From Polyangium fumosum (GTDB lineage Bacteria > Myxococcota_A > Polyangia > Polyangiales > Polyangiaceae): DNA of 64,000 nt. A program made the position numbers and the translations under genes. The stretch spans positions 1 to 64,000 of the forward strand of contig NZ_SSMQ01000023.1 in assembly GCF_005144585.1 (NCBI RefSeq), written 5' to 3'. Below the pieces are notes generated by a model that was not told the origin of the DNA, made no database searches, and worked only from the letters and a program-made list of their open reading frames with translations. Shown in pieces: positions 49,600-58,048 of the stretch. Each line of letters begins with the position of its first letter. Position 1 is the stretch's first letter.

Positions 49600-49683
49600 G
49601 GTCGCTCGATACAGCGCTCGCGTCCTCCCTGCAACCGGCAAGCGCCGCTTGACGTGGCGGGCCCCACGGCTACCACGAGCGCG

Positions 49684-50988
49684 ATGAGTCGCTGGCTCGA
49701 ACGTACCCACGTCGAGGATGCCTCGTCCGTGCTCCGGCGCGCCATCGCCGACGGCTTTTTCCGCGAGGACACGCCGGCCGCGCTCTTCCACGACCTCGGC
49801 CGCGTCCGCGCGCGTCTTGCCGAGCTCGACGCGTGTTTCCCCGAGGGCACGCTGCACGCCGTCGCGGTCAAGGCGAACCCCCTCGTCGAGATCCTCCGCG
49901 CGCTCGTCGCGGCGGGCGCGGGCCTCGAAGCCGCCTCCTTCGAAGAAGTCCGCCTCGCAATGGCGGCCGATTGCCCGCCCTCCCGCATCGTCTTCGACTC
50001 GCCCGCGAAGACGAAGGACGAGCTCGCCTGGGCCCTCGCGCACGGCGTCCCGATCAACGTCGACAATTTCGACGAGCTCGATCGCATTGCGTCGAGGATC
50101 GGACAAACCAAACCCGCGCACATCGGCCTGCGCGTCAATCCCCAGGTCGGCGGGGGCTCGATCGCGCTCACCAGCGTCGCGACCCGCGCCTCGAAGTTTG
50201 GTGTCCCGATCGAACGCCGGGACGAGATCATCGCCGCGTTCGAGGCGCACCCCTTCCTGTGCGCGCTGCACGTGCACGTGGGCTCGCAAGGCATGCCGCT
50301 CGCGACCCTGGTCGAGGGCGTGCGACGTGTGGATTCGCTGCGGGCCGAAATCGAAGCTCGCACCTCGCCTGGCCGCGTCCACACCTTTGATCTCGGCGGC
50401 GGCCTCCCCGTCGCGTATCGACCCGACGACACGCCGATCCCGCTCTCCGCGTACGTGAATGGATTGAAGGAAACCACCCCCGGGCTCTTCGCCGGCGGCC
50501 TCCGGCTCGTGACCGAGTTTGGCCGAGCCATTCACGCGACGGCCGGCTGGGCGGCGAGCCGCGTCGAATACGTCAAGCAGGCCGGCGACGAGCGCCTCGC
50601 CGTGATCCACCTCGGCGCCGATCTCCTGGTCCGGCGCGCCTATCGCCCGGAGGAATGGCACCACGAAATCGCGGTCCTCGACGCGGAAGGGCGGCCCAAG
50701 GGCGGCCTCACGGAGCCCGTCACGATCGTCGGTCCCCTCTGCTTCTCGGGCGACGTCCTCGCCCGAGGCCTCGCCCTCCCCCGCGTCGATCCGGGCGATT
50801 TCGTGGTCCTCCACGACGTCGGCGCCTACACGCTCGGCATGTGGTCGCGCCATTGCAGCCGCGGCCTGCCGCTCGTCCTCGGCTATGACGGAGAAACCCT
50901 CTCCATCCTGAAAGACCGCGAAACGCCGGACGACGTCGTCGCCTTCTGGAGCCGCTCCCGCGAGCAACCCCCCAGAAGCGAACCGTAA
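49684..50988 (+). CDS. PLP-dependent decarboxylase, diaminopimelate-decarboxylase-like
   Basis: A 434-residue fold-type III enzyme: the PLP lysine in HAVAVKANP near residue 60, HVHVGSQG, LGGGLPVAY, and the C-terminal CFSGDVLARGLALPRVDPGD then GAYTLGMWSRH, with the active-site cysteine. The usual EPGR glycine/arginine loop reads EFGRAIHATAG, which departs from LysA, so the amino-acid substrate is uncertain; carboxynorspermidine or another diamino acid are alternatives. The ATG at 49684 is chosen because the longer upstream frame runs antisense through the neighbouring oxidase gene. Confidence 0.8.
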   Translation: MSRWLERTHVEDASSVLRRAIADGFFREDTPAALFHDLGRVRARLAELDACFPEGTLHAVAVKANPLVEILRALVAAGAGLEAASFEEVRLAMAADCPPSRIVFDSPAKTKDELAWALAHGVPINVDNFDELDRIASRIGQTKPAHIGLRVNPQVGGGSIALTSVATRASKFGVPIERRDEIIAAFEAHPFLCALHVHVGSQGMPLATLVEGVRRVDSLRAEIEARTSPGRVHTFDLGGGLPVAYRPDDTPIPLSAYVNGLKETTPGLFAGGLRLVTEFGRAIHATAGWAASRVEYVKQAGDERLAVIHLGADLLVRRAYRPEEWHHEIAVLDAEGRPKGGLTEPVTIVGPLCFSGDVLARGLALPRVDPGDFVVLHDVGAYTLGMWSRHCSRGLPLVLGYDGETLSILKDRETPDDVVAFWSRSREQPPRSEP

Positions 50989-50996
50989 TCCCCTCT

Positions 50997-51698
50997 CTAT
51001 CGCCGCGTCCCCTGCGGAATCCTGTGCGGCCGATGCTCCTGCTTCACCCAGAGCCGCAGGTGCGACGCGCCTTCGGGGTCCTCCTCCACGATCTCGTAAT
51101 CGGGCGGCATCTTTCCGCCGAACCCCTGGTACGTCACCACGCGCATCCCGGGCGGCGCGGCTTCGAGCGCGGCCTCGATCCGCGCCACGTCCTCCTGGAA
51201 CCGCTCCAGCGAGAGCGGCACCGCTCCGTCCATCTGCCACGACGGCGCGACCAGGTTCTCCTCGAACGGGTTGTAGAAGTAGAGCGCGTCGAAATACGAA
51301 AAATCGATCTCCTCGATCGTCCCGTGCACGAGCCGCGCGTTCCTCGCGCCCACGGCCGCCATCACCTCGCGGCCCACGTCGACGAGCGCCCGCCTATGCT
51401 CGATCCCCACGAAAATGCTCTCCGTGACGAGCGCGCCGACGAGGCAGAATTTCCCCACGCCTGCGCCCACGTCGAGCACGCGCGCCCGCCCCTCGGGCGC
51501 GCAGAGCTTGGCCGCGCGCACTGCGATGGAGACGGGCGTCCAGAATCGTGACGAGAGCTCGCGGACGTCTGCAGGATACAGCGTGTCCAGCGCCTCGTCG
51601 GTCACTGGCTCGCCGGCGCGGAGCGCCTCGATCGTTTCCCACTGGGACGCAGAGAGCACGAGGGTGCCTGGACGGTGATGCGGGAGAACGGCGCGCAT
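50997..51698 (-). CDS. class I SAM-dependent methyltransferase
   Basis: A 233-residue protein with motif I VLDVGAGVGKFCLVGAL near residue 74, FVGIEHRRALVDVGREVM (motif II), and DALYFYNPFEENLVAP, where NPF occupies the motif IV position. It resembles small protein-lysine or nucleic-acid methyltransferases of the class that use an NPPY-like motif, but the motif is altered. The substrate is unknown. It is convergent with the decarboxylase, with eight bases between the stops. Confidence 0.72.
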   Translation of the reverse strand: MRAVLPHHRPGTLVLSASQWETIEALRAGEPVTDEALDTLYPADVRELSSRFWTPVSIAVRAAKLCAPEGRARVLDVGAGVGKFCLVGALVTESIFVGIEHRRALVDVGREVMAAVGARNARLVHGTIEEIDFSYFDALYFYNPFEENLVAPSWQMDGAVPLSLERFQEDVARIEAALEAAPPGMRVVTYQGFGGKMPPDYEIVEEDPEGASHLRLWVKQEHRPHRIPQGTRR

Positions 51699-51761
51699 GC
51701 GCGGTTCATCGGACGCGGGATCCGGGACCGGGAGCCCTCCGGAGAGACGCTCGCGGCCGCT

Positions 51762-52679
51762 TTACCGGATGATGAGCTCCTGGATCCGTCCGCGCCCCGT
51801 GCCCTTGCAGTTGATGGCGCGCGAAGCGCCCACCGCGGCGAGCTCGAAGCCGTCCCCATAAAGCGAGTACACCTCGGGCGCCGACGAATTCGAGAGCAGG
51901 ACGCGCACCCCGCGCTCCTTGAGCTCGCGCGCCACGTCGCGAAGCCTCTGCTGCTCGCGCATCCCGAACCCGCCGCTCGTGTACGACGTGAAGCTCGACG
52001 ACGCCGAGAGCGGCACGTAAGGCGGATCGAAATACACGAAGTCGCCCGCCCGCGCCCGCGCAGCGACGTCCTCGAACGAAGCATGCCGGATCGAGGCGTG
52101 CTTCAGGGCCCGCGAGCAGGCACGGAGGTTCTCCGCGTCGCAGATCGTGGGGTTCTGGTAATCGCCGAACGGCACGTTGTACTGGTTTGCCCGGTTCACC
52201 CGGTAGAGCCCGTTGAATCCCGTGCGGTTCAGGTAAATGAACCAGGCGGCCACCTCCACGTCGGTCTTCGTGTCGATGTCGCTCGAGCGCAACTTCATGA
52301 AGAAATCGCGATCGTGCGGGTAGGACGCGAGCCTGTCGATCACGTCCTCGACGGCGTCGCGCACGCCGAGGTACGTGCGCACGAGCCGCTCGTTCGTATC
52401 GCTGAGCTCTGCGCGCTCGGGCATGAGGTGGAAGAAGAGCGCGCCGCCCCCGACGAAGGGCTCGTGGTACGTATTGAAGCGCGACGGAATGCGCGGCTCG
52501 AGCTCGTGGATGAGCTGCCGTTTTCCGCCGACCCACTTGATGAACGGTTTTGCCGTCCCCGGCTCGATTTCACGAATGTCCGGACGCGGCTTTCCACGGG
52601 CCTTGAGGGGCCCGGGGCGGACGGACGGAAGGGGAACTGCGGCCGGGGTGGAGAGCGGTCGAATCGCGCGCTCGAGCAT
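51762..52679 (-). CDS. DNA adenine methyltransferase, D12 class
   Basis: A 305-residue Dam-type N6-adenine methylase. SAM-binding FIKWVGGKRQLIHEL and EPFVGGGALFFHL lie near residues 32 and 56, the catalytic DPPY motif (VYFDPPYVPLSASSSF) near residue 200, and target-loop residues NRTGFNGLYRVN near 130. The class usually modifies GATC. No restriction endonuclease or MutH homologue is encoded next to it, so it appears solitary. The ATG at 52679 is chosen; an extension to 52721 adds a non-conserved segment. Directly upstream are direct repeats that resemble insertion-sequence ends. Confidence 0.85.
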   Translation of the reverse strand: MLERAIRPLSTPAAVPLPSVRPGPLKARGKPRPDIREIEPGTAKPFIKWVGGKRQLIHELEPRIPSRFNTYHEPFVGGGALFFHLMPERAELSDTNERLVRTYLGVRDAVEDVIDRLASYPHDRDFFMKLRSSDIDTKTDVEVAAWFIYLNRTGFNGLYRVNRANQYNVPFGDYQNPTICDAENLRACSRALKHASIRHASFEDVAARARAGDFVYFDPPYVPLSASSSFTSYTSGGFGMREQQRLRDVARELKERGVRVLLSNSSAPEVYSLYGDGFELAAVGASRAINCKGTGRGRIQELIIR

Positions 52680-52738
52680 GTGGATACCCCAGCACCTACA
52701 ATGGGGAATCGCGCTCGGCAAAACTTTCGATCGAAGAA

Positions 52739-52800
52739 GTTCCGGACAAATTCTATCGCTGAAAACTTGTCCCGGATTCGTGCGCTGAAAACTTGTCCCT
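52739..52800. repeat. tandem repeats resembling IS21-type terminal repeats
   Basis: CGCTGAAAACTTGTCCC occurs at 52757-52773 and again at 52783-52799, with CCGGACAAATT and CCGGATTCG before each. Multiple short repeats of this GAAAACTTGTCC form are found at the ends of IS21-family elements. No transposase gene remains between the dam and pssA genes, so this is probably an abandoned end. Confidence 0.4.
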
Positions 52801-52825
52801 GAACAACCGATCGGGTCTCACGGGT

Positions 52826-53470
52826 TCAGGGCTTCGGAATGCGGAGCGTCTTCGATATCATCGCACTGCCGCTCACCACGAAGAGCAATACGATCGGGTG
52901 CAGCTCCCACGGCCCGAGCGTGACGGCCCCGCCCGGCAGCGCCGCGCCGATATACCCGTGCGCCGAGAGCGCGCCGAAGAGCGCCACGAGCGCGAGGCTC
53001 GTCGGGATCGGCGTCCCCTCGTAATACTTCACCTTCCCGCCCTCGTCGGCGAGCTGGCTTGCCGTCGCGTTGTACCGCGCGAGTCGGCTGATGCCGCAGG
53101 CCACGAAATACACGAGCGCGATCGCGTCCCAGCCCCCGCGCATCCCGAGCCCGAACGCGAGCGCGGCCGGGGCCACGCCGAACGACACGAGGTCCGCGAG
53201 CGAGTCGAGCTCTTGCCCGAGCATCGAGACCTCGCGCCGCGCCCGGGCCACGCGCCCATCGAGGAAGTCGCAGAACAACGCGACCGGGAGCAGCCCAAAG
53301 GCGAGCCGGAGGAACGTGACGTCGCCCGAAGCCACGTACTTCATCGTCGCCAGCATCGACCCGGTGCCGGCAAAACCATTGCCGAGGGTCAAGAAATCCG
53401 CGACCTGGAAGTCACGAATCATCGAGAAGCGGCGGCGTCGAGGCTTCTTCATGGCAGCGCTGGCATCCAT
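52826..53470 (-). CDS. pssA: CDP-diacylglycerol-serine O-phosphatidyltransferase
   Basis: A 214-residue inner-membrane enzyme making phosphatidylserine. The CDP-alcohol phosphotransferase signature is complete: DFLDGRVARARREVSMLG then QELDSLADLVSF, giving the D-x2-DG-x2-AR-x8-G-x3-D-x3-D pattern near residues 71-95. Six hydrophobic helices are visible. The substrate assignment is from similarity to bacterial PssA type II proteins (HGWNP-like text DFQVADFLTLGNGFAG at the N-terminus). ATG 53470 is listed; ATG 53452 is an alternative. It is divergent from a lipoprotein gene. Confidence 0.88.
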   Translation of the reverse strand: MDASAAMKKPRRRRFSMIRDFQVADFLTLGNGFAGTGSMLATMKYVASGDVTFLRLAFGLLPVALFCDFLDGRVARARREVSMLGQELDSLADLVSFGVAPAALAFGLGMRGGWDAIALVYFVACGISRLARYNATASQLADEGGKVKYYEGTPIPTSLALVALFGALSAHGYIGAALPGGAVTLGPWELHPIVLLFVVSGSAMISKTLRIPKP

Positions 53471-53598
53471 GGCACAACGTGGGCACGCGGCCAAGATCCC
53501 CCGCACGGTACCGCCCCGCGCCTTGACACCCCCCGTGTTTCCATCGGACCCTCGACGCCCTGGACGACGCCCGCCCGCCGAGGCGTTCCCGGTCCGCC

Positions 53599-54804
53599 AT
53601 GGCCCCCACGACCCCGCGCCTGCTCCCCCGCCTCGCCCCGATCCTCGCCCTCCTCGTCGCCGCCGCATGCGACCCGCCCAAGACCGAACCCGCCGCCTCC
53701 GCTCCCGCTTCCGCTTCCGCGCGCGCCTCCGCCCCCGCGTCCGCATCCGCCGTCACCCCGGCCTCCGCCCCCGCCGCGCCTGCGTTCGGCCCCTTTGGTG
53801 AGCTCATTCGCACCCTCTCCGAGCCAGGGGGCGACTTCATCTCGGACAACCTCATCTCGAACGAGACCTCGTACCTCCAGACGGCCAACGCGCTCGCGGC
53901 GCGGCCCGCGGGGGGCGTCTACGTCGGCGTCGGGCCGGAGCAGAATTTTACGTATCTCGCCCTCACCCGCCCGCGCCTCGCGTTCATCGTCGACATCCGC
54001 CGGGACAACCTCCTCCAGCACCTGTATAATCGATTCCTCTTCGAAGAAGCCGAAAGCCGCTCCCATTTCCTCGCCCTGCTCGTCGGAAGGCCCTACGACG
54101 CAGCCACGGCCCCGCCCGCGACCGCGGACGTCGACGCCGTCCTGAAGCACGCCGAGACGAAAGCGCCGGATCCGAAGCTCTTCGCCACGACCGTCGATCG
54201 GGCCATGAAGCGCATGCAGGAGGCCTACGGCGTCACGCTCACGGACAAGGACAAACGCGCCCTCGCGCGGATGACGCAGGTCTTTTTCGACAAACAGCTC
54301 GATCTCCGGTTCGAGCTCAAAGAAACCTCCGGCCGCAAATACCCCTCGCTCCGCGAGCTGCTCGGCGCAGCGGATCCCGCAGGCAAGAAGCGCGGGTTCC
54401 TCGCGACGGACGAAACCTTCCGGTTCGTCCAGACGATGGAGCGCGAAGGCCGCGTCGTCCCCGTCGTCGGCGACTTCGCGGGCGACGGCGCATTCCCCGC
54501 CATCGCCGCGTTCCTCCAGAAAAACGACCTCCGCGTGAGCACGTTTTACGTATCGAACGTCGAGCAATACCTGCTCGAACCGCCCACGTGGTCGAAATGG
54601 ATCCGGAACGTCGCCGCCCTCCCGCGCACGGACGACGCGCTCTTCCTGCGTTGTTACCTCGACCAGGGCAAGAAGCACCCGAAGCAGATGGAAGGCCACC
54701 GCACGGCCACCGTGCTCGCCAAGATCGACGATTTCGTCACGCGCGAGCAGAAGGCCCCGACGCGATCGTGGTTCAAGATCGCGACCGAAGGCAACCTCGA
54801 CTGA
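53599..54804 (+). CDS. lipoprotein, LIC_10091-like family
   Basis: A 401-residue lipoprotein: signal ending VAAACDPP, a 40-residue Ala/Ser/Pro linker whose DNA is a hexamer-like tract, then a large domain opening LIRTLSEPGGDFISDNLISNE (quoted to GDFISDNLISNE) and GGVYVGVGPEQNFTYLALTRPRLAFIVDIRRDN (quoted to VYVGVGPEQNFTYLAL). That text matches a family of bacterial proteins of methyltransferase-like fold found in Leptospira (LIC_10091) and myxobacteria, function unknown. No catalytic residues can be assigned. It is divergent from pssA by about 130 bases. Confidence 0.7.
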   Translation: MAPTTPRLLPRLAPILALLVAAACDPPKTEPAASAPASASARASAPASASAVTPASAPAAPAFGPFGELIRTLSEPGGDFISDNLISNETSYLQTANALAARPAGGVYVGVGPEQNFTYLALTRPRLAFIVDIRRDNLLQHLYNRFLFEEAESRSHFLALLVGRPYDAATAPPATADVDAVLKHAETKAPDPKLFATTVDRAMKRMQEAYGVTLTDKDKRALARMTQVFFDKQLDLRFELKETSGRKYPSLRELLGAADPAGKKRGFLATDETFRFVQTMEREGRVVPVVGDFAGDGAFPAIAAFLQKNDLRVSTFYVSNVEQYLLEPPTWSKWIRNVAALPRTDDALFLRCYLDQGKKHPKQMEGHRTATVLAKIDDFVTREQKAPTRSWFKIATEGNLD

Positions 54805-54822
54805 AACGAGAACGTGGGCGCG

Positions 54823-54930
54823 CGCGGGGCTCTGCCCCGCACCCCGGAAGGGGGCTGTCCGCCCCCTTCACCCCGGACCAGGCACGGCCTGGACCGAAAG
54901 CGTAGAAGCCGCGCGATGCGCGGTTTCTGA
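54823..54930 (+). repeat. dispersed four-hairpin intergenic repeat, copy D
   Basis: Four stems: GCGGGGC-TCT-GCCCCGC, AAGGGGG-CTGTCCG-CCCCCTT, GGACCAGGCACGGCCTGGACC-like, and AGAAGCCGCGC-GAT-GCGCGGTTTCT. The orientation is that of copies A and B, directly after the LIC_10091-like gene. Confidence 0.75.
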
Positions 54931-55035
54931 AGCCCGGCGTCTCGCGCTTGACGATCGGGCCTTATGCGCACCGCACCACATCATCTCTTGACATTCGGGA
55001 GGTTCCCGATTGAGATCCCCCCCGGAGGATTATTC

Positions 55036-57975
55036 GTGCACAGATCTATGTTGTTGCAATTCGGATGGACGCTCGTCTGCGCCTCGCTGATCGGCGTCGC
55101 GGGATGCGGCCCGGCTGGCGGCGAGTCGAGCGGCAGCGGCGCCAACGGCCAGGGCGGCGACGCCGGGAGCGGCGGTGACGGGGGAAACAACCCCTCCGGA
55201 ACCGGCGGGATGGGACAGGGCGGCGGGGGCGGCGGCGAGTGCACGGATCAATGCAGCGCAGGGCAGACCCAGTGCTCGAACACGCAGCTCCAGACGTGCG
55301 CGCTCCAGGCCAATGGCTGCTACGATTGGTCCACGCCGCAGAGCTGTCCCACCTTCCAGACGTGCTCCGGCGGGCAGTGCGCCTCGTCCTGCACCGATCA
55401 GTGCTCCGCGGGGGAGACGCAGTGTTCCGGGGCGAACGTCCAGTCCTGCGCGCTCCAGGCGAACGGCTGCTACGATTGGAACCCGGCGCAGGCATGTCCC
55501 ACGTTCCAGACCTGCTCCGCCGGCCAGTGCGCGCTCGCGTGTACGGACACGTGCTCGAACGGCGGCACGCAATGCGCGAACGGGCAGATCCAGAGCTGCG
55601 GCCTGCAGGTCAATGGCTGCTATGACTGGAACCCCGCGCAGAACTGCCCGACGTTCCAGACCTGCAATGGCGGCCAGTGCGTCAGCTCGTGCAGCGATCA
55701 ATGCATGGGCGGCGCGACGCAGTGCTCGGGTCCGCAGGTCCAGACGTGCGGGCTCCAGGCGAACGGCTGTTACGACTGGAACCCCGGCGCGAGCTGCCCC
55801 TCGGGCCAGGCCTGCGAGGCCGGAGCCTGCGCCTCCCAGTGCGACGACAAGTGCACGCAGGGACAAACCAAGTGCTCGGGGACGCAGGTGCAGTCCTGCG
55901 CCATGCAGCCGACCGGCTGCTACGACTGGGCCGCGCCGATGGCCTGCCCGTCGCCGCAGATCTGCCAGGGAAGCGCGTGCGCGTCGTCGACGTGCGTGCA
56001 GAACGATCTGCGCTGCAACGGCAACCTCCTCGAGGTCTGCAACGGCAGCAACCAGTGGCAAACCCAGCAGGTCTGCGCGCAGGCGTGTGACCCGGCGATG
56101 AAGGCCTGCACGGGCACGACCACCTGCGTGGCCGGCTCGCGGCGCTGCAACGGCCTGCAGACGCAGGTCTGCAACTCCACCGGCACCGCGTGGCTCACGG
56201 TCGAGACGTGCGCCATCGCCTGCGACAGCGGGAGCGGCCTCTGCGCCGGCTCGTGTGAGGCGGGCGAGAAGCGCTGCAATGGCAACACGCCCGAGACCTG
56301 CAACCCCACGGGCACCGCCTGGACGCAGGGGCAAACCTGCGGGACGTATTGCTTCAACGGTGACTGTGCGCAGCCGAGCCTGGTCATCGACGCCAACGCC
56401 AACGCGACACTCAACGGCGAGCAGGTCTTCGCCGGCGACGTGACCATCATCAACTCGAGCGTGCTCACGGTTCCCTCGGGCAAACTCGTGATCCGCGCGA
56501 AGAACTTCGTGCTCGACGCGAGCTCGCAGATCGTCGTGACCCCGACGGGCAACGATCCGCGCGGCAAGGGCGGCAACGGCGGCGCGAGTTCCTGCAACGC
56601 GCAGGGATATTGCACCGCCTCCGGCACGCTGCCCGCCGGCGGCGGCGGCTACGGCGTCGCGGGCGCCGCCAGCAGCGCGACGTTCAGTTGCTACTACAGC
56701 GGCACGCGGTACTGCAGCGTGTCGGCCCAGGGCGGCCCCGTCTACGCGATCGCCGATCAGGATCCGGCGACGGGCTCGAGCGGCGGCACCTGCACGAGCG
56801 GCACGCCGGGCCTGGGCGGCGGCATGCTCGTGATTTACGCCGATAACATCACGATCGCGGGTCAAGTCACGGTGAACGGCCAGAGCGCGTCCGGCTGCGC
56901 CGGCGGCGGCTCCGGCGGCGGCGTCGTGCTGCGCGCGACGAGCGATCTCAAATTCACGGGCTCCATCTCGACCGCGGGCGGCAACGGCGGCGCGAGCGGC
57001 GGCGGCAACGGCGGCAACGGCGCGGTCAAGCTGCTCTACGGTAACTCGAAGACGCTGACCGGCTCGGTCGTGGCCTCGAAGTTCGAGTCCTACATGGCGC
57101 CGTTCGACGTCTCGTCGTCCACGCACCCGAGCTCCAACCTCTGGTACAACGACGGGTATCCCTCCTTCGAGCTCGCGTGGAGCAAGCCGTTCACCGCCTC
57201 GGCTGGCTACTACTACAAGCTCAACACGGCCTACGGCTTCGTGCCGAATTCGTCGAACGCGAGCTACAAGCCGGAGGAGTCTGTCCTGTACACGCCGGCG
57301 GATCTCGCCGTCGGGACGAACTACTTCCACATCAGCACGCTCGGGCCCTTCGCCAACTTCGGCACCGTCGAGTCGCGCTTCGTGGTCAACATCAACGCGA
57401 CCACGCCCGCGGTTTCGTCGTCGAGCCACGCGAGCGCGTCGACCTGGTACACGAACAACTCGCCGTACTTCGCGTGGACGCTGCCGAAGGCGGACGAGAA
57501 CACGAAGAACTTCTACTGGGAGTTCGATCCCTACGCGACGACCATGCCGGATCACGACTCGAACAAGATCCCCATGGATCTGACGAGCCCGCAGAACTCG
57601 AAGCAGATCCTCCTGCCCGGCAAGGCCAACGGCATCTGGTTCTTCCACCTGATCGCCGAGGACACGATGGGGAACCTGACGAAAAACGCCACGCACTTCC
57701 GCGTCCAGATCGGCACCGATCCGGGCAAGGGCAGCGTGTCGGGCACGGTCACCGACGCGATGACGGGCCAGTTCGTGTCGGGCGCGTCGATCACCCTGAA
57801 CCGCGGCATGCACGACGGGACGACCAACGCGAGCGGCGGCTTCGCCTTCGCGAACGCGGTCTTCGCGCAGCAATACGAGGTGCGCGTGAGCAAGGCCGGA
57901 TATCAGGACATGGTCAAGATGGTCACGGTCACCTCCGGACAAACCTCGACCGTGAACTTCGCGATCCAGCCCTGA
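55036..57975 (+). CDS. large lipoprotein with five 50-residue cysteine repeats and carboxypeptidase-regulatory-like C-terminus
   Basis: A 979-residue surface protein: signal with lipobox VAGCGP, Gly/Ser linker, then five repeats of about 50 residues beginning C[TS]D[QKT]C and containing LQTCALQANGCYDW, followed by three shorter Cys units (CNGNL, CNGLQTQVC, CNGNTPETC). A glycine-rich beta region (residues 470-700) and fibronectin-like stretches lead to a C-terminal beta domain (GSVSGTVTDAMTGQFVSGAS, ASGGFAFANAV, YEVRVSKAGYQ). GTG 55036 is chosen because GGAGG lies seven bases upstream; ATG 55048 would sit too far. An adhesin or scaffold role is inferred. Confidence 0.8.
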   Translation: MHRSMLLQFGWTLVCASLIGVAGCGPAGGESSGSGANGQGGDAGSGGDGGNNPSGTGGMGQGGGGGGECTDQCSAGQTQCSNTQLQTCALQANGCYDWSTPQSCPTFQTCSGGQCASSCTDQCSAGETQCSGANVQSCALQANGCYDWNPAQACPTFQTCSAGQCALACTDTCSNGGTQCANGQIQSCGLQVNGCYDWNPAQNCPTFQTCNGGQCVSSCSDQCMGGATQCSGPQVQTCGLQANGCYDWNPGASCPSGQACEAGACASQCDDKCTQGQTKCSGTQVQSCAMQPTGCYDWAAPMACPSPQICQGSACASSTCVQNDLRCNGNLLEVCNGSNQWQTQQVCAQACDPAMKACTGTTTCVAGSRRCNGLQTQVCNSTGTAWLTVETCAIACDSGSGLCAGSCEAGEKRCNGNTPETCNPTGTAWTQGQTCGTYCFNGDCAQPSLVIDANANATLNGEQVFAGDVTIINSSVLTVPSGKLVIRAKNFVLDASSQIVVTPTGNDPRGKGGNGGASSCNAQGYCTASGTLPAGGGGYGVAGAASSATFSCYYSGTRYCSVSAQGGPVYAIADQDPATGSSGGTCTSGTPGLGGGMLVIYADNITIAGQVTVNGQSASGCAGGGSGGGVVLRATSDLKFTGSISTAGGNGGASGGGNGGNGAVKLLYGNSKTLTGSVVASKFESYMAPFDVSSSTHPSSNLWYNDGYPSFELAWSKPFTASAGYYYKLNTAYGFVPNSSNASYKPEESVLYTPADLAVGTNYFHISTLGPFANFGTVESRFVVNINATTPAVSSSSHASASTWYTNNSPYFAWTLPKADENTKNFYWEFDPYATTMPDHDSNKIPMDLTSPQNSKQILLPGKANGIWFFHLIAEDTMGNLTKNATHFRVQIGTDPGKGSVSGTVTDAMTGQFVSGASITLNRGMHDGTTNASGGFAFANAVFAQQYEVRVSKAGYQDMVKMVTVTSGQTSTVNFAIQP

Positions 57976-57995
57976 CCCGGAACGACCCACCCCTC

Positions 57996-58025
57996 CGCGG
58001 CCGGGACGAACCCGTCCCGGCCGCG
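57996..58025. terminator. perfect 12-bp stem between convergent genes
   Basis: CGCGGCCGGGAC (57996-58007) pairs with GTCCCGGCCGCG (58014-58025) around a GAACCC loop. It lies between the stops of two convergent surface-protein genes and could end both transcripts; no T-run is present. Confidence 0.6.
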
Positions 58026-58048
58026 CTCCCCTCCCTCGCCGGATCCCG

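Noticed and set aside
55030-57990. 986-residue minus-strand frame opposite the Cys-repeat lipoprotein
   Set aside because: It is Arg/Ala-rich low-complexity text with no domain, antisense to a gene with signal peptide, RBS and repeats; long antisense frames are common in 70 % GC DNA.
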